Of a stretch of DNA of 35,414 nucleotides, positions 1 to 7,817 are shown piece by piece. A program made the translations under genes and the position numbers. Numbering within the stretch: position 1 is the stretch's first letter; each line of letters begins with the position of its first letter. Origin of the DNA: Modestobacter sp. (GTDB lineage Bacteria > Actinomycetota > Actinomycetes > Mycobacteriales > Geodermatophilaceae); NCBI GenBank assembly GCA_025963425.1, contig JAOPUQ010000453.1, positions 1 to 35,414 on the forward strand. The letters are read 5' to 3'. A model generated the notes under the pieces. It was given only the letters and a program-made list of their open reading frames with translations. It had not been told where the DNA came from and made no database searches.

Positions 1-417
1 GCCCGCCGCGCGGTCGGGCTCTGGCTGGCCGCCGCGTGGGCGGTGCTGTACGGGGTCTTCCTCAGCGTCTTCGCCGAGGCCGCCCAGGGCGGCGAGTTCT
101 GGGCGGTGTCCAGCAGCCGGATCTCCCTGCTGCTGACCGTCCTCGCGCTGCCGCTGGCCCGGGGCACGTCCCTGCGCCTGCCGCGGAGCGCCGTCCCGCT
201 GGCGGTCGGGAACGGCCTGCTGATCCTCGGCGGGGTCTCGGCATTCGCCTTCGCCACCCAGGCCGGCCTGGTCAGCGTGGTGTCGGTGCTGGCGACGCTG
301 TCACCGGTGGTGACCGTCGCGCTGGCGGTCGTCGTGCTGCGCGAGAGGCTGTTCTGGCGTCAGCACGCCGGACTGGCCGCGGCCATCGCCGGTGTGGTGC
401 TGCTCGCGGCCGGGTGA
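1..417 (+). CDS. EamA/DMT-family transporter, C-terminal part
   Basis: The reading frame is open from the first base and stops at TGA 415-417, so the 5' part lies outside the window. The 138 visible residues hold about four or five hydrophobic segments rich in Ala, Val and Leu, separated by short basic loops. The last segments (VVSVLATLSPVVTVALAVVVLRERL followed by a final AAAIAGVVLLAAG helix) have the form of the second EamA repeat, including the typical L-S-P-V-x-T-x-x-L-A and L-R-E-R pattern. Members of this drug/metabolite superfamily export amino acids or metabolites across the inner membrane. The substrate cannot be told. The gene converges on the oxidoreductase gene at 511, with hairpins between, so it is probably unrelated to the catabolic operon. 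Confidence 0.8.
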   Translation, partial: ARRAVGLWLAAAWAVLYGVFLSVFAEAAQGGEFWAVSSSRISLLLTVLALPLARGTSLRLPRSAVPLAVGNGLLILGGVSAFAFATQAGLVSVVSVLATLSPVVTVALAVVVLRERLFWRQHAGLAAAIAGVVLLAAG

Positions 418-431
418 GGGCAGCACGCAGA

Positions 432-468
432 CCGGGGGCCGCGGCCGCCTGGCGGTCGCGACCCCCGG
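432..468. terminator. GC-rich hairpin between convergent genes
   Basis: The 15-base arms 432-446 and 454-468 pair with one mismatch and one G-U wobble around a 7-base loop. It lies just after the transporter stop at 417 and before the convergent gene ending at 511. No T-tract follows, as is usual in actinobacteria. The position suggests a terminator, possibly working in both directions. Confidence 0.6.
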
Positions 469-479
469 CCGGGTCGGAT

Positions 480-504
480 CCCCGGGACCAGTGCTGTCCC
501 GGGG
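480..504. terminator. Second hairpin, terminator of the minus-strand operon
   Basis: The arms CCCCGGGAC (480-488) and GTCCCGGGG (496-504) pair perfectly over 9 bp with a 7-base loop. It begins six bases past the stop codon of the last gene of the minus-strand operon (stop at 511-513), the expected place for its terminator. It forms a tandem pair with the hairpin at 432-468. Confidence 0.6.
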
Positions 505-510
505 AGGCGT

Positions 511-1515
511 TCACCCGCGCAGTCGAACCTGCCGCTGCTCCCGCACCGATCGCGCCAGGGCGTCGATGAGCTCGACGCTGCGCAGCCCGTCGACCCCGGA
601 GGGGCTGGGCTCGTGCCCGCGCAGCACCGCCTCGGCGAAGTTGGCGATCGTCGTGACGAAGGACCCCGCCGTGTCCACCTCGCGCTCGCTGCTGCCGCTG
701 CGGCCCACCACCGCGATGCGGCCCCGCAGGTTGGGCCGGGTCACGTCGTGTCCCAGGATCGTGCCCTCGGTCCCGTAGATCGCGAGGTTCGGCTGGTAGC
801 CGGGAACCGTCTGGTTGGCGTTGACGTAGGCCAGCGCCCCGTTGTCGAAGCGCAGCAGCGCCAGCGCCGCGGTGTCGACCTCGAACCCTTCTTCGACGTC
901 GACCAGGGCCGTGACCTCGGTGATCTCCGCATCCAGCAGGTAGCGCAGCAGGTCGTACCCGTGCACCCCCAGGTTGTGCATCACCCCGGCGCCGGCCAGC
1001 TCGGGATCGGTGCGCCAGCCCTTGGGCAGGAAGCGCCCGGGGCTGATCTCCAGCTGGGCCAGCCGGACGGACCCGATCTCCCCGTCGGCCAGCAGCTGCC
1101 GGATGTGGTCCATGCCCTCGTGGTTGCGCGTCTGGAACGTGGTGCCGAGGTGGACCCCGGCGTCCGCGCACGCGGCCACCGCGCGCTCGGCGTCCGCGAT
1201 CGTGGTCGCCAGGGGCTTGTCGGACAGGACGTGCTTGCCGGCGCGCGCGGCGGCCACCACCTGGTCGGCGTGCATCGCGTTCGGGGTCGCCAGGTAGACG
1301 GCGTGCACGGCCGGGTCGTCCAGCAGCGCCTGGTAGTCGTCATAGGCCGAGGCGGCGCCGAAACGCTCGGCGAACTCCTTCGCCCGCGTGGCATCGCGGC
1401 TCACCACGCCGGCCAGCGTGCTGTTGGTCGCGGCCTGCACCGCCGGCGCGATCTCATTGGTCGCGATGCCGCCCAGGCCGACGATCCCCCAGCCGACCTT
1501 GTCCACGTCGCTCAT
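511..1515 (-). CDS. Gfo/Idh/MocA-family NAD(P)-dependent oxidoreductase
   Basis: This is a 334-residue protein, a usual length for the family. The N terminus has a Rossmann nucleotide-binding motif GLGGIA (residues 13-18) after a beta strand. A DKP tripeptide (residues 99-101, in KHVLSDKPLATT) sits where the family carries its E-K-P motif, with the conserved Lys kept. The C-terminal half matches the alpha/beta substrate domain, including MHNLGVHGYDLLRYLL, a variant of the usual G-G-x-x-x-D-x-G-x-H-x-x-D region. Such enzymes oxidise or reduce sugars, inositols and similar polyols in the cytoplasm. The start ATG overlaps the stop of the upstream hydrolase as ATGA, so the two are probably translationally coupled, and it is the last gene of the operon. 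The product is inferred from family only; the substrate is unknown. Confidence 0.88.
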   Translation of the reverse strand: MSDVDKVGWGIVGLGGIATNEIAPAVQAATNSTLAGVVSRDATRAKEFAERFGAASAYDDYQALLDDPAVHAVYLATPNAMHADQVVAAARAGKHVLSDKPLATTIADAERAVAACADAGVHLGTTFQTRNHEGMDHIRQLLADGEIGSVRLAQLEISPGRFLPKGWRTDPELAGAGVMHNLGVHGYDLLRYLLDAEITEVTALVDVEEGFEVDTAALALLRFDNGALAYVNANQTVPGYQPNLAIYGTEGTILGHDVTRPNLRGRIAVVGRSGSSEREVDTAGSFVTTIANFAEAVLRGHEPSPSGVDGLRSVELIDALARSVREQRQVRLRG

Positions 1516-3287
1516 CGGTCGGCCTCGCTGCCGCTGCCGTTCGGGATGACCGGGAGCAGCAGGCAGGAGGGGTGGTCCGGGCCGGTGTGGACCGTCACGT
1601 CGCCGCCGAAGATGTGCTCCGGGCGGTCCCGCGGGTCGTCGTGCTTGAACGGACCGACCCCGTTCCACACGCCACCGAGCTTCTCCCCACCGTCGGCGAT
1701 GTCGCCGGGGTAGACGTAGTCCTTCCCCCGGACGGTGAGCGCGATGCGGTGACCGGGCGGGACGACGATGCAGGTCGGCCAGATCTCCACGTCGAGCTCG
1801 TAGACGGTGCCCGGCGTCAGCGGCTGGATCTCGTCGTGCGTGTGGTACGGCCGGTAGGGGAGGGTCAGCTCCGGGTCCAGCTTGCGGTGCGAGGCCCGCA
1901 GCCAGCCCTGCGCGACGGGGGTGTGCGGGTCCAGGGCGCCGTGGAACACGACCTCCTTGAGGTCGGGACCGAAGACCCGCACCACCAGGAAGAGGTCGGC
2001 GTCCTCGGTCGCCGAGGACACGAAGAGCTTGGCCGCCAGCGGCCCGGTGAGCTCGGTCTCGGCCTCGACCGGGGGAGTGAGGAAGGTGACGCCGTCCCCG
2101 AATCCCGCGTAGGTGACCTGCCCCTGCTGGGCCGGCGGCTCGGCGGAGAGCGTGAGGTGTTCCGCGTCGAGGGCGTAGCTGGTCCACTGCGTGCGGGCCA
2201 GCGGCCACTCCTGCTCGTGCCGTTCGACGAAGCGCTCGCCGGGGTGCCGCACCTGGAGGACCACCGGGGGCTGGCTGTCCCAGCCGGTGTCCTCGCCCTT
2301 GAGGAAGTGGCCGAAGAACCGCTTCTGCAGCTCCACGCCGTAGTCGGTGTAGAACTCGGTCCAGTGCTCCAGACCGTGCACCTCGAGCCACTTCTGCTCG
2401 CCGGCCGCGCGGACGAAGCCCTCGAAGTTGCCGCGGGGGTGCAGGCCCTGGCCGCCCCAGTTCGCCGAGGACAGCAGCGGCGTCCGGACCTTGCTCCAGT
2501 CCGGCATGCGCGACTGCCAGAACTCGTCGGTGTCCAGCTTGTGGGCCAGGCAGTCCTCGTAGAAGTTGCGCCGCTTGGCGCCCAGCTGCTCCTCGGTCAG
2601 GGTCTCCGGCCCGGAGACCCAGTCACCGGTCAGCCGGCTCTTGTGACCGTTGGCGCCCCGGCCGTTCTGGACGGTGTAGACCTGCGCCTCCGACCAGGAC
2701 TTGCTGAACCCGTTGCAGAAGATCCCGCCGTGATGGGCCATGTCCCGGTAGAAGTCGGCGGCGCCCTCCCAGGTGCAGATCGCGGCCAGGTGCTCGGGCT
2801 GCAGCGCCGCGGTCTGCCACTGGTTCTCCGCGAAGTAGGAGATCCCGTTGAGCCCGACCTTGCCGTTGGACCACGGCTGGACGCCGGCCCAGTCGACGCA
2901 GATGGCCAGGTCCTGGGCCTCCCGCAGCGACCAGATGTCGATGACGCCCTCGGACGTCCCGGCGCCCCGGCTGTCCACCCGGATGACGACGTACCCGTCC
3001 GGAACCCACTTCTCCGGGTCGACGACCTCCCAGACCTGGTACTTGTTGGTCGACCCGGTCGGCACGTCCGGGTGCTCGGCGCACATCAGGTTCCACTGGT
3101 GGGCGTAGCCGTCCTCGAAGTGCAGCTGCTTGCCGTACGGACCGAGGGTCATGATCACCGGGTAGGCGCCCTCCTGCACCGGCCGGTAGATGTCTGCGCG
3201 CAGCACCACCCCGTCGTCCATCGCGATCGGCATGTCCCAGTCGATCCGCATGCCGTCACGCAGCTCGGACTTCTCCCTGTGGCGCAT
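1512..3287 (-). CDS. CocE/NonD (peptidase S15-like) family hydrolase, copy 1
   Basis: This 591-residue protein has the CocE layout: an alpha/beta hydrolase core (about 15-340) and a C-terminal jelly-roll domain (about 370-580, with ELTGPLAAKLFVSS and PVAQGWLRASHR). The family cleaves esters or X-Pro peptides and some amides. The nucleophile is visible as Ser150 in GISYFA, and His308 in GLEHW fits the catalytic His. Where CocE carries the catalytic Asp in GWYD, this protein reads NWGG (276-279), so Gly replaces Asp. No signal peptide is seen, so it should be cytoplasmic. A GAAGGAG ribosome site lies just before the ATG. It is a close paralogue of the protein at 4243-6006. Fold and family are clear; substrate and even the catalytic mode are not. 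Confidence 0.88.
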   Translation of the reverse strand: MRHREKSELRDGMRIDWDMPIAMDDGVVLRADIYRPVQEGAYPVIMTLGPYGKQLHFEDGYAHQWNLMCAEHPDVPTGSTNKYQVWEVVDPEKWVPDGYVVIRVDSRGAGTSEGVIDIWSLREAQDLAICVDWAGVQPWSNGKVGLNGISYFAENQWQTAALQPEHLAAICTWEGAADFYRDMAHHGGIFCNGFSKSWSEAQVYTVQNGRGANGHKSRLTGDWVSGPETLTEEQLGAKRRNFYEDCLAHKLDTDEFWQSRMPDWSKVRTPLLSSANWGGQGLHPRGNFEGFVRAAGEQKWLEVHGLEHWTEFYTDYGVELQKRFFGHFLKGEDTGWDSQPPVVLQVRHPGERFVERHEQEWPLARTQWTSYALDAEHLTLSAEPPAQQGQVTYAGFGDGVTFLTPPVEAETELTGPLAAKLFVSSATEDADLFLVVRVFGPDLKEVVFHGALDPHTPVAQGWLRASHRKLDPELTLPYRPYHTHDEIQPLTPGTVYELDVEIWPTCIVVPPGHRIALTVRGKDYVYPGDIADGGEKLGGVWNGVGPFKHDDPRDRPEHIFGGDVTVHTGPDHPSCLLLPVIPNGSGSEADR

Positions 3288-3332
3288 CGTTCTCCTTCGT
3301 CGTCGTCTGTCGTGCTGGGGGAGTGGTGCCAG

Positions 3333-3364
3333 GCCGGCCGGTGCACCCGGGCGTACCGGCCGGC
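3333..3364 (-). terminator. Intercistronic hairpin between ABC ATPase and hydrolase copy 1
   Basis: The arms GCCGGCCGGT (3333-3342) and ACCGGCCGGC (3355-3364) pair perfectly over 10 bp with a 12-base loop. It lies in the 85-bp spacer between the ABC ATPase stop (3373) and the hydrolase start (3287). It may be a partial terminator or an mRNA-processing/stability element rather than an operon end, since the genes share strand and theme. Confidence 0.5.
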
Positions 3365-3372
3365 AGGAGGGC

Positions 3373-4218
3373 TCAGCCGACCTGGCGCTCGGCGGCGATC
3401 ACTTCTTGCATGAGCAGGTCCCAGACGTGCCCCTTGACGTCGTGGAACCGCGGGGTCGACAGCGTGTCCCGCGTCCGGGGGTGGGGGATCCCCACGTCGA
3501 TCACCTCGTGGATGCGGCTGGGCCGACCCTTGAGGACGACCACCCGGTCGCCCATGAGCACGGCCTCGTCGATCGAGTGCGTCACGAACAACATGGCGAT
3601 GGGCCGTTGCTCCCAGATCCGCAGCAGCTCGAACTGCAGGATCTCCCGGGTCTGGGCGTCGATGGCGGAGAAGGGCTCGTCCATCAGCAGGACCTGTGGT
3701 TCCACGGCCAGCGCCCGGGCCAGGCCGGCGCGCTGCTGCATGCCCCCGGACAGCTGGTGCGGATAGGACTTCTCGAACCCGGCCAGCCCGACCATCTTGA
3801 TGTACTTGGGGACCGTCTCCTCGATCTGCTCCTTGGGTGCGCCCTGCAGCTTCAGCCCGTAGGCCACGTTGTTGTAGACGCTCTTCCACGGGAACAGCCC
3901 GAAGTGCTGGAAGACCATGCTCACCCCGGGCATCGGCCCGTTGAGCGGCTTCCCGTCGACGGTCACCGTGCCGGAGTTGAGTCGGGTCAACCCGTCGATG
4001 CACCGCAGCAGGGTGGTCTTGCCGCAACCGGACGGGCCGACGATGGAGACGATCTCCCGGTCCTTCACGGTCAGGTCGATGCCTTCGAAGACGGTCAGGT
4101 CGCCGTAGTTGACGCGGCCCTGGGAGACGACGACCCGGGCGGCGTCGGACGGCGCGGCGCCGGGCGAGGCGCCACGCCCGGTCGATGCGGTGGGCGTGCG
4201 GCCAGCGGATCGGGTCAT
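3373..4218 (-). CDS. ABC importer ATP-binding protein, NitT/TauT (TauB/SsuB) type
   Basis: This 281-residue protein has all nucleotide-binding motifs: Walker A GPSGCGKTT (61-69), Q-loop Gln104, signature LSGGMQQ (156-162), Walker B VLLMDEP (176-182) and switch His214. The LFPWKSVYNNVAYGL stretch after the Q-loop is typical of nitrate/taurine/sulfonate-type ATPases. It should power import together with the two permeases at 6111-7783 and the binding protein at 7818-8894. It is separated from them by a hydrolase gene, which is unusual because the ATPase normally adjoins the permease. The first 28 residues are a Pro/Ala/Ser/Gly-rich extension; a good AAGGAG site before the ATG supports this start. 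The imported compound is not known. Confidence 0.93.
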   Translation of the reverse strand: MTRSAGRTPTASTGRGASPGAAPSDAARVVVSQGRVNYGDLTVFEGIDLTVKDREIVSIVGPSGCGKTTLLRCIDGLTRLNSGTVTVDGKPLNGPMPGVSMVFQHFGLFPWKSVYNNVAYGLKLQGAPKEQIEETVPKYIKMVGLAGFEKSYPHQLSGGMQQRAGLARALAVEPQVLLMDEPFSAIDAQTREILQFELLRIWEQRPIAMLFVTHSIDEAVLMGDRVVVLKGRPSRIHEVIDVGIPHPRTRDTLSTPRFHDVKGHVWDLLMQEVIAAERQVG

Positions 4219-4242
4219 TGCCTTGCTCCTTGTCCGGTGCGG

Positions 4243-6006
4243 TCAGGCGGACGGGATGAGGGGGAGGAGCAGGTGGGACTGCCGGTCCCCGCCGGTGTGG
4301 ACGGTGACGGTGCCGGAGAACAACTCGGCGGGGCGGTCCCGCGGGTCCTCGTGCAGGAACGGGCCGCATCCGGTCATCGGGTTCTTCATGTTCGACAGGT
4401 GCTCGGCCGGACCGGGGTAGACGTAGTCCTTGCCGCGGACGTCGAGCTGGACGGTGTAACCGGCCGGGACGACGAGGCAGGTGGGCCAGATCTCGATGTC
4501 GAGTTCGTAGACCGTGCCCGGCTGGAGCGGCTGCACCTCGTCGTGGGTGTGGTAGGGCCGGTACGGCAGGCTCAGCTTGGGATCGAGCTTGCGGTGCGAG
4601 GCCCGCAGCCACCCCTGGGCGACGGGGGTGTGCGGGTCCAGCGCGCCGTGGAAGACCACCTCCTCGCCCTCGGGGGAGAAGACCCGCAGCACGAGGAAGA
4701 GGTCGGCGTCCGCGGTGCTGGACTCGACGAACAACTTCGCCGCAATGGGCCCGGTCAGCTCGGTCTCCGCCTGGAGCGGACCGAAGGTGAACGACGCGCC
4801 GTCACCGGTGGTGTCGTACGCGAGTGACGCGGCGGCCTGCGGCACGTCGGTGCCGAGCGCGCCGGTGGCCGCGTCGAGGTAGACCCGGGTCCACTCCGTG
4901 CGCTCCAGCGGCCAGGACTGCTCGTGCCGGACCTCGAAGGTGCTGTCGACGTGCCGGATGTTCAGCTGCAGGGGCGGCTGCTGGTCCCAGCCGTTGTCCT
5001 CACCCTTGAGGAAGTGGTCGAAGAAGCGGAGCTGCAGCTGCCGGCCGTAGTCGGTGTAGAAGTGGCTCCAGTGCTCCAGGCCGTGCACCTCCAACCACTT
5101 CTGCGGTGATGCCGACCGCAGGTAGCCCTCGATGTTGCCGCGCAGGTGGAGCCCCTGACCTCCCCAGTTCGCGGTGGACAGCAGCGGCACGGTGATCTTC
5201 TCGAAGTCCGGCGTCCGCTCGGCGTACAGCTCGTCGTCGAGGGGGTGCCGCAGGTAGTCCTCGCCCAGGGTGGTCAGGTTGGCGGCGAGCTCCTCCTCGC
5301 TCAGCGTCTCGTCGCCGCACACCAGCAGGCCGGAGTTCGGGTCGCGCGGGCCGTTCGTGCCGCGCCCGTACTGGACGGTGGTCACCTGCATCGGGATCCA
5401 GTTGGCGACGAAGGTGCACAGGATCCCGCCGTGGTGGCTCATGTCGCGGTACCAGTCCGAGGCGCCCTCCCAGGTGCAGATGGCCGCGAGGTGCGGCGGC
5501 TGCAGTGCGGCGACCTGCCACTGGTTCATGGCGTAGTAGGAGATGCCGTTCAGACCGACCTTGCCGTTGCTGAACGGCTGCGTGCCGGCCCACTCGATGC
5601 AGTCGTGGAAGTCCTGCGTCTCGCGCGCGGACCACAGGTCCATCCGCCCCGGAGTCCGCCCCGCGCCCCGGGAGTCGACCCGGATGCAGACGTAGCCCTC
5701 CGGAATCCACTTCTCCGGGTCGACGACCTCCCAGTTCTGGAAGCGGTTCGTGGAGCCGGCGGTGACGTCGGGATGGTTGCGGGCCATGATCTCCCACGAC
5801 GTCTCATATCCCTGCTGGAAGGGCAGCCCCTTCCCGTACGGCCCGTAGGTGAGCAGCACCGGGAACTGGCCGTCGGCGGCAGGGCGGTAGACGTCGGCCC
5901 GCAGGACCAGCCCGTCGTCCATCTCGATCGGCACGTCCCACTCGATGACGATGCCTTCGGGGGTGGTCTCGCTGTGGTGTGCGCCAGGGGTCTCGACCTG
6001 AGTCAC
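4243..6006 (-). CDS. CocE/NonD (peptidase S15-like) family hydrolase, copy 2
   Basis: This 587-residue protein is strongly similar along its length to the hydrolase at 1512-3287. The two share nearly identical blocks such as VVDPEKW, GLNGISY, AAICTWEGA, NWGGQGL, LEVHGLEHW, GALDPHTPVAQGWL and PYRPYHTHDE. Ser156 (GISYYA) and His312 (GLEHW) fit the CocE nucleophile and His. The Asp position again reads Gly (WGG, 281-283), as in copy 1. The start is taken as GTG at 6006 because an AAGGAG site lies six bases before it and no upstream ATG has one. It has no signal peptide and is expected to act in the cytoplasm on an imported ester, amide or peptide. It lies between the second permease and the ABC ATPase gene. 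Confidence 0.88.
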   Translation of the reverse strand: MTQVETPGAHHSETTPEGIVIEWDVPIEMDDGLVLRADVYRPAADGQFPVLLTYGPYGKGLPFQQGYETSWEIMARNHPDVTAGSTNRFQNWEVVDPEKWIPEGYVCIRVDSRGAGRTPGRMDLWSARETQDFHDCIEWAGTQPFSNGKVGLNGISYYAMNQWQVAALQPPHLAAICTWEGASDWYRDMSHHGGILCTFVANWIPMQVTTVQYGRGTNGPRDPNSGLLVCGDETLSEEELAANLTTLGEDYLRHPLDDELYAERTPDFEKITVPLLSTANWGGQGLHLRGNIEGYLRSASPQKWLEVHGLEHWSHFYTDYGRQLQLRFFDHFLKGEDNGWDQQPPLQLNIRHVDSTFEVRHEQSWPLERTEWTRVYLDAATGALGTDVPQAAASLAYDTTGDGASFTFGPLQAETELTGPIAAKLFVESSTADADLFLVLRVFSPEGEEVVFHGALDPHTPVAQGWLRASHRKLDPKLSLPYRPYHTHDEVQPLQPGTVYELDIEIWPTCLVVPAGYTVQLDVRGKDYVYPGPAEHLSNMKNPMTGCGPFLHEDPRDRPAELFSGTVTVHTGGDRQSHLLLPLIPSA

Positions 6007-6110
6007 GGGGTTCTCCTTCTCGATGGGAGCCCGTTGCGCCGCGGTTCGGCGGCGAGGGCCCGATGCGCCCTGGGGCGCGGGTGGATCCGGTGGGTGCTGC
6101 GGGCCGGGCG

Positions 6111-7019
6111 TCAGCGCCCGTACCAGGGCAGGAAGCGCCTGCGGGCGAGCGTCAGCAGCGCCCGCGTCCCGACGACGAACACGGTCAGGAGGACGACGCC
6201 CACGAAGGCCTCGTTCTGCTGGAAGCTGCGGGTCTGCATGAGGATCGAGTAGCCGAGGCCCGGCACGCCGGCGAGGAACTCGACGGCGACGGCGGTGACG
6301 AGTGCGCGGGCGATGGCCAGCTGGAGGCCGGCGATCAGGTACGGGATCGCGTTGCGGAGCGCGATGCCGAACCAGATGTTGTGCACCTTGGCCCGGAAGG
6401 TGCGGGCGACGTCGAGGTACTCCTTGGGGATCGACCGGGATCCGTCCGCGGTCGTGACCACGATCGGCAGGAACGCCGACAACGCGACGGCGACGAGCCG
6501 TGTCTCGCTGGTGTAGCCCAGCCAGATGGTCATCAGCGGGACGACCGCGACCATGGGAAGGGTGTACAGCGCGCTGACGTAGGAGGTGAAGAACCAGCGG
6601 ACCAGTCGGATCCGGCCCATGGCCAGGCCCAGCAGGGTCCCGGCCACCGCTCCGATGACCACGCCCTCGATGACCGACCAGATGGTCGCCCAGGCGTCCT
6701 GCCAGAACTTCTCGGTGGCGAACACCTCCGGAACCGCCTGTGCCACCGCGGTGGGGCGGGCGACGAAGTCCGATCCCAGGGCCCGGGCAGCCAGCTCCCA
6801 CAGCGCCAGCAGCGCCACCCCCGCCAGTGTGCGCAGCAGCCAGTCCGGCGGCCTCCGGCGCTCGCGCCGGCGCTCACCGGGAGGAACCGCCTGACCGGGC
6901 CCCGACGGTTCGCCGGGCAGGGGCACCGCCTCGGTGGCGGCGGAACCCAGCCCCGCGGACGGTGCGCTGACCGGGCGACCGGCCCCCGCGCCGGCATGGA
7001 TCTGTGGCTGCTCGGTCAC
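6111..7019 (-). CDS. ABC importer permease, NitT/TauT (TauC/SsuC) type
   Basis: This 302-residue integral membrane protein has six hydrophobic segments between about residues 65 and 295. A segment matching the EAA loop that docks the ATPase is seen around DGSRSIPKEYLDVARTFRA, followed by the typical ALRNAIPYLIAGLQLAIARAL. The first about 60 residues are a Pro/Gly/Ala-rich cytoplasmic tail, longer than usual. The GTG start at 7019 overlaps the stop of the preceding permease gene as GTGA, so the two are coupled and probably form a heterodimer. It belongs with the binding protein at 7818-8894 and the ATPase at 3373-4218. The substrate is unknown. Confidence 0.9.
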   Translation of the reverse strand: MTEQPQIHAGAGAGRPVSAPSAGLGSAATEAVPLPGEPSGPGQAVPPGERRRERRRPPDWLLRTLAGVALLALWELAARALGSDFVARPTAVAQAVPEVFATEKFWQDAWATIWSVIEGVVIGAVAGTLLGLAMGRIRLVRWFFTSYVSALYTLPMVAVVPLMTIWLGYTSETRLVAVALSAFLPIVVTTADGSRSIPKEYLDVARTFRAKVHNIWFGIALRNAIPYLIAGLQLAIARALVTAVAVEFLAGVPGLGYSILMQTRSFQQNEAFVGVVLLTVFVVGTRALLTLARRRFLPWYGR

Positions 7020-7783
7020 TCGGAGAGTCCTTCCCGCCATCCGGCGAAGCGCCGCTCGACCACGCCGCTGACTCCCATGAGAGCCACCGCGATCACCGAG
7101 ATGACCAGCGTGACCGCCAGTGCGCCGGCGGAGTCGAAGTTGGTCGACGCCCGGATCAGCAGGTCGCCGACCCCCGTCGCGTTGAGGAACAGCTCCGCGA
7201 TGATCGTGCCGACCAGCGCGCCTGCGATGCCCTGCTTGAGACCGGTCACCGCGTACGGGACCGTGTAGGGGATCACCACGTCGGCCCAGAGCTGCCGCTC
7301 GGTCGACCCGTAGGAGTGGGCGACGTCCAGCAGCCGCACCGGCACGCTGCGGGCGCCTTCCATGGCACTGATCAGGATCGGGAAGATCGCGGTCAGCACG
7401 ACGACCAGGACCTTGGCCCGGAAGTCGAATCCGAGCCCGCTCAGGATGAACGGCACCAGGGTGATCACCGGGATGGCGTAGAGCGCGTAGACGTAGGTCT
7501 CCAGGGCAGCGGTGATCAGCGGGAACCGGGCGAACACCAGCCCCAGGGGCAGCCCCAGGACCATGGAGATCCCCAGGCCGGTGAGGAAGATGCGGCCCGA
7601 GGACCACAGTGCCGTGCCGAGTTCCCCGTTGCTGACGAGTTCACCGAGCCGGGTCATCGTCGCGGTGAAGCTCGCCAGCAACGGGCCGGTCCCGGCCGAG
7701 ACCAGCTGCCACACCACCGCCAGGACGACCAGGCTCAGCACGTACACGGCATATCGGGCCGCTCGGTTGTCGGTGGAGTTCAC
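7016..7783 (-). CDS. ABC importer permease, NitT/TauT type
   Basis: This 255-residue protein starts with a hydrophobic segment at about residues 10-30 and has about six membrane segments. The EAA-like docking loop is visible as MEGARSVPVRLLDVAHSYGSTERQLW, followed by VVIPYTVPYAVTGLKQGIAGALVG, a hallmark of BPD_transp_1 permeases. It lies 34 bp downstream of the binding-protein gene and overlaps the next permease gene by 4 bp (GTGA). Two unlike permeases in one operon suggest a heterodimeric channel, whereas many Tau/Ssu systems use one. It acts in the cytoplasmic membrane. Confidence 0.92.
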   Translation of the reverse strand: MNSTDNRAARYAVYVLSLVVLAVVWQLVSAGTGPLLASFTATMTRLGELVSNGELGTALWSSGRIFLTGLGISMVLGLPLGLVFARFPLITAALETYVYALYAIPVITLVPFILSGLGFDFRAKVLVVVLTAIFPILISAMEGARSVPVRLLDVAHSYGSTERQLWADVVIPYTVPYAVTGLKQGIAGALVGTIIAELFLNATGVGDLLIRASTNFDSAGALAVTLVISVIAVALMGVSGVVERRFAGWREGLSE

Positions 7784-7817
7784 GGACCAGAGCCCCCCTC
7801 GGTCGCGGGCCGGTGGA

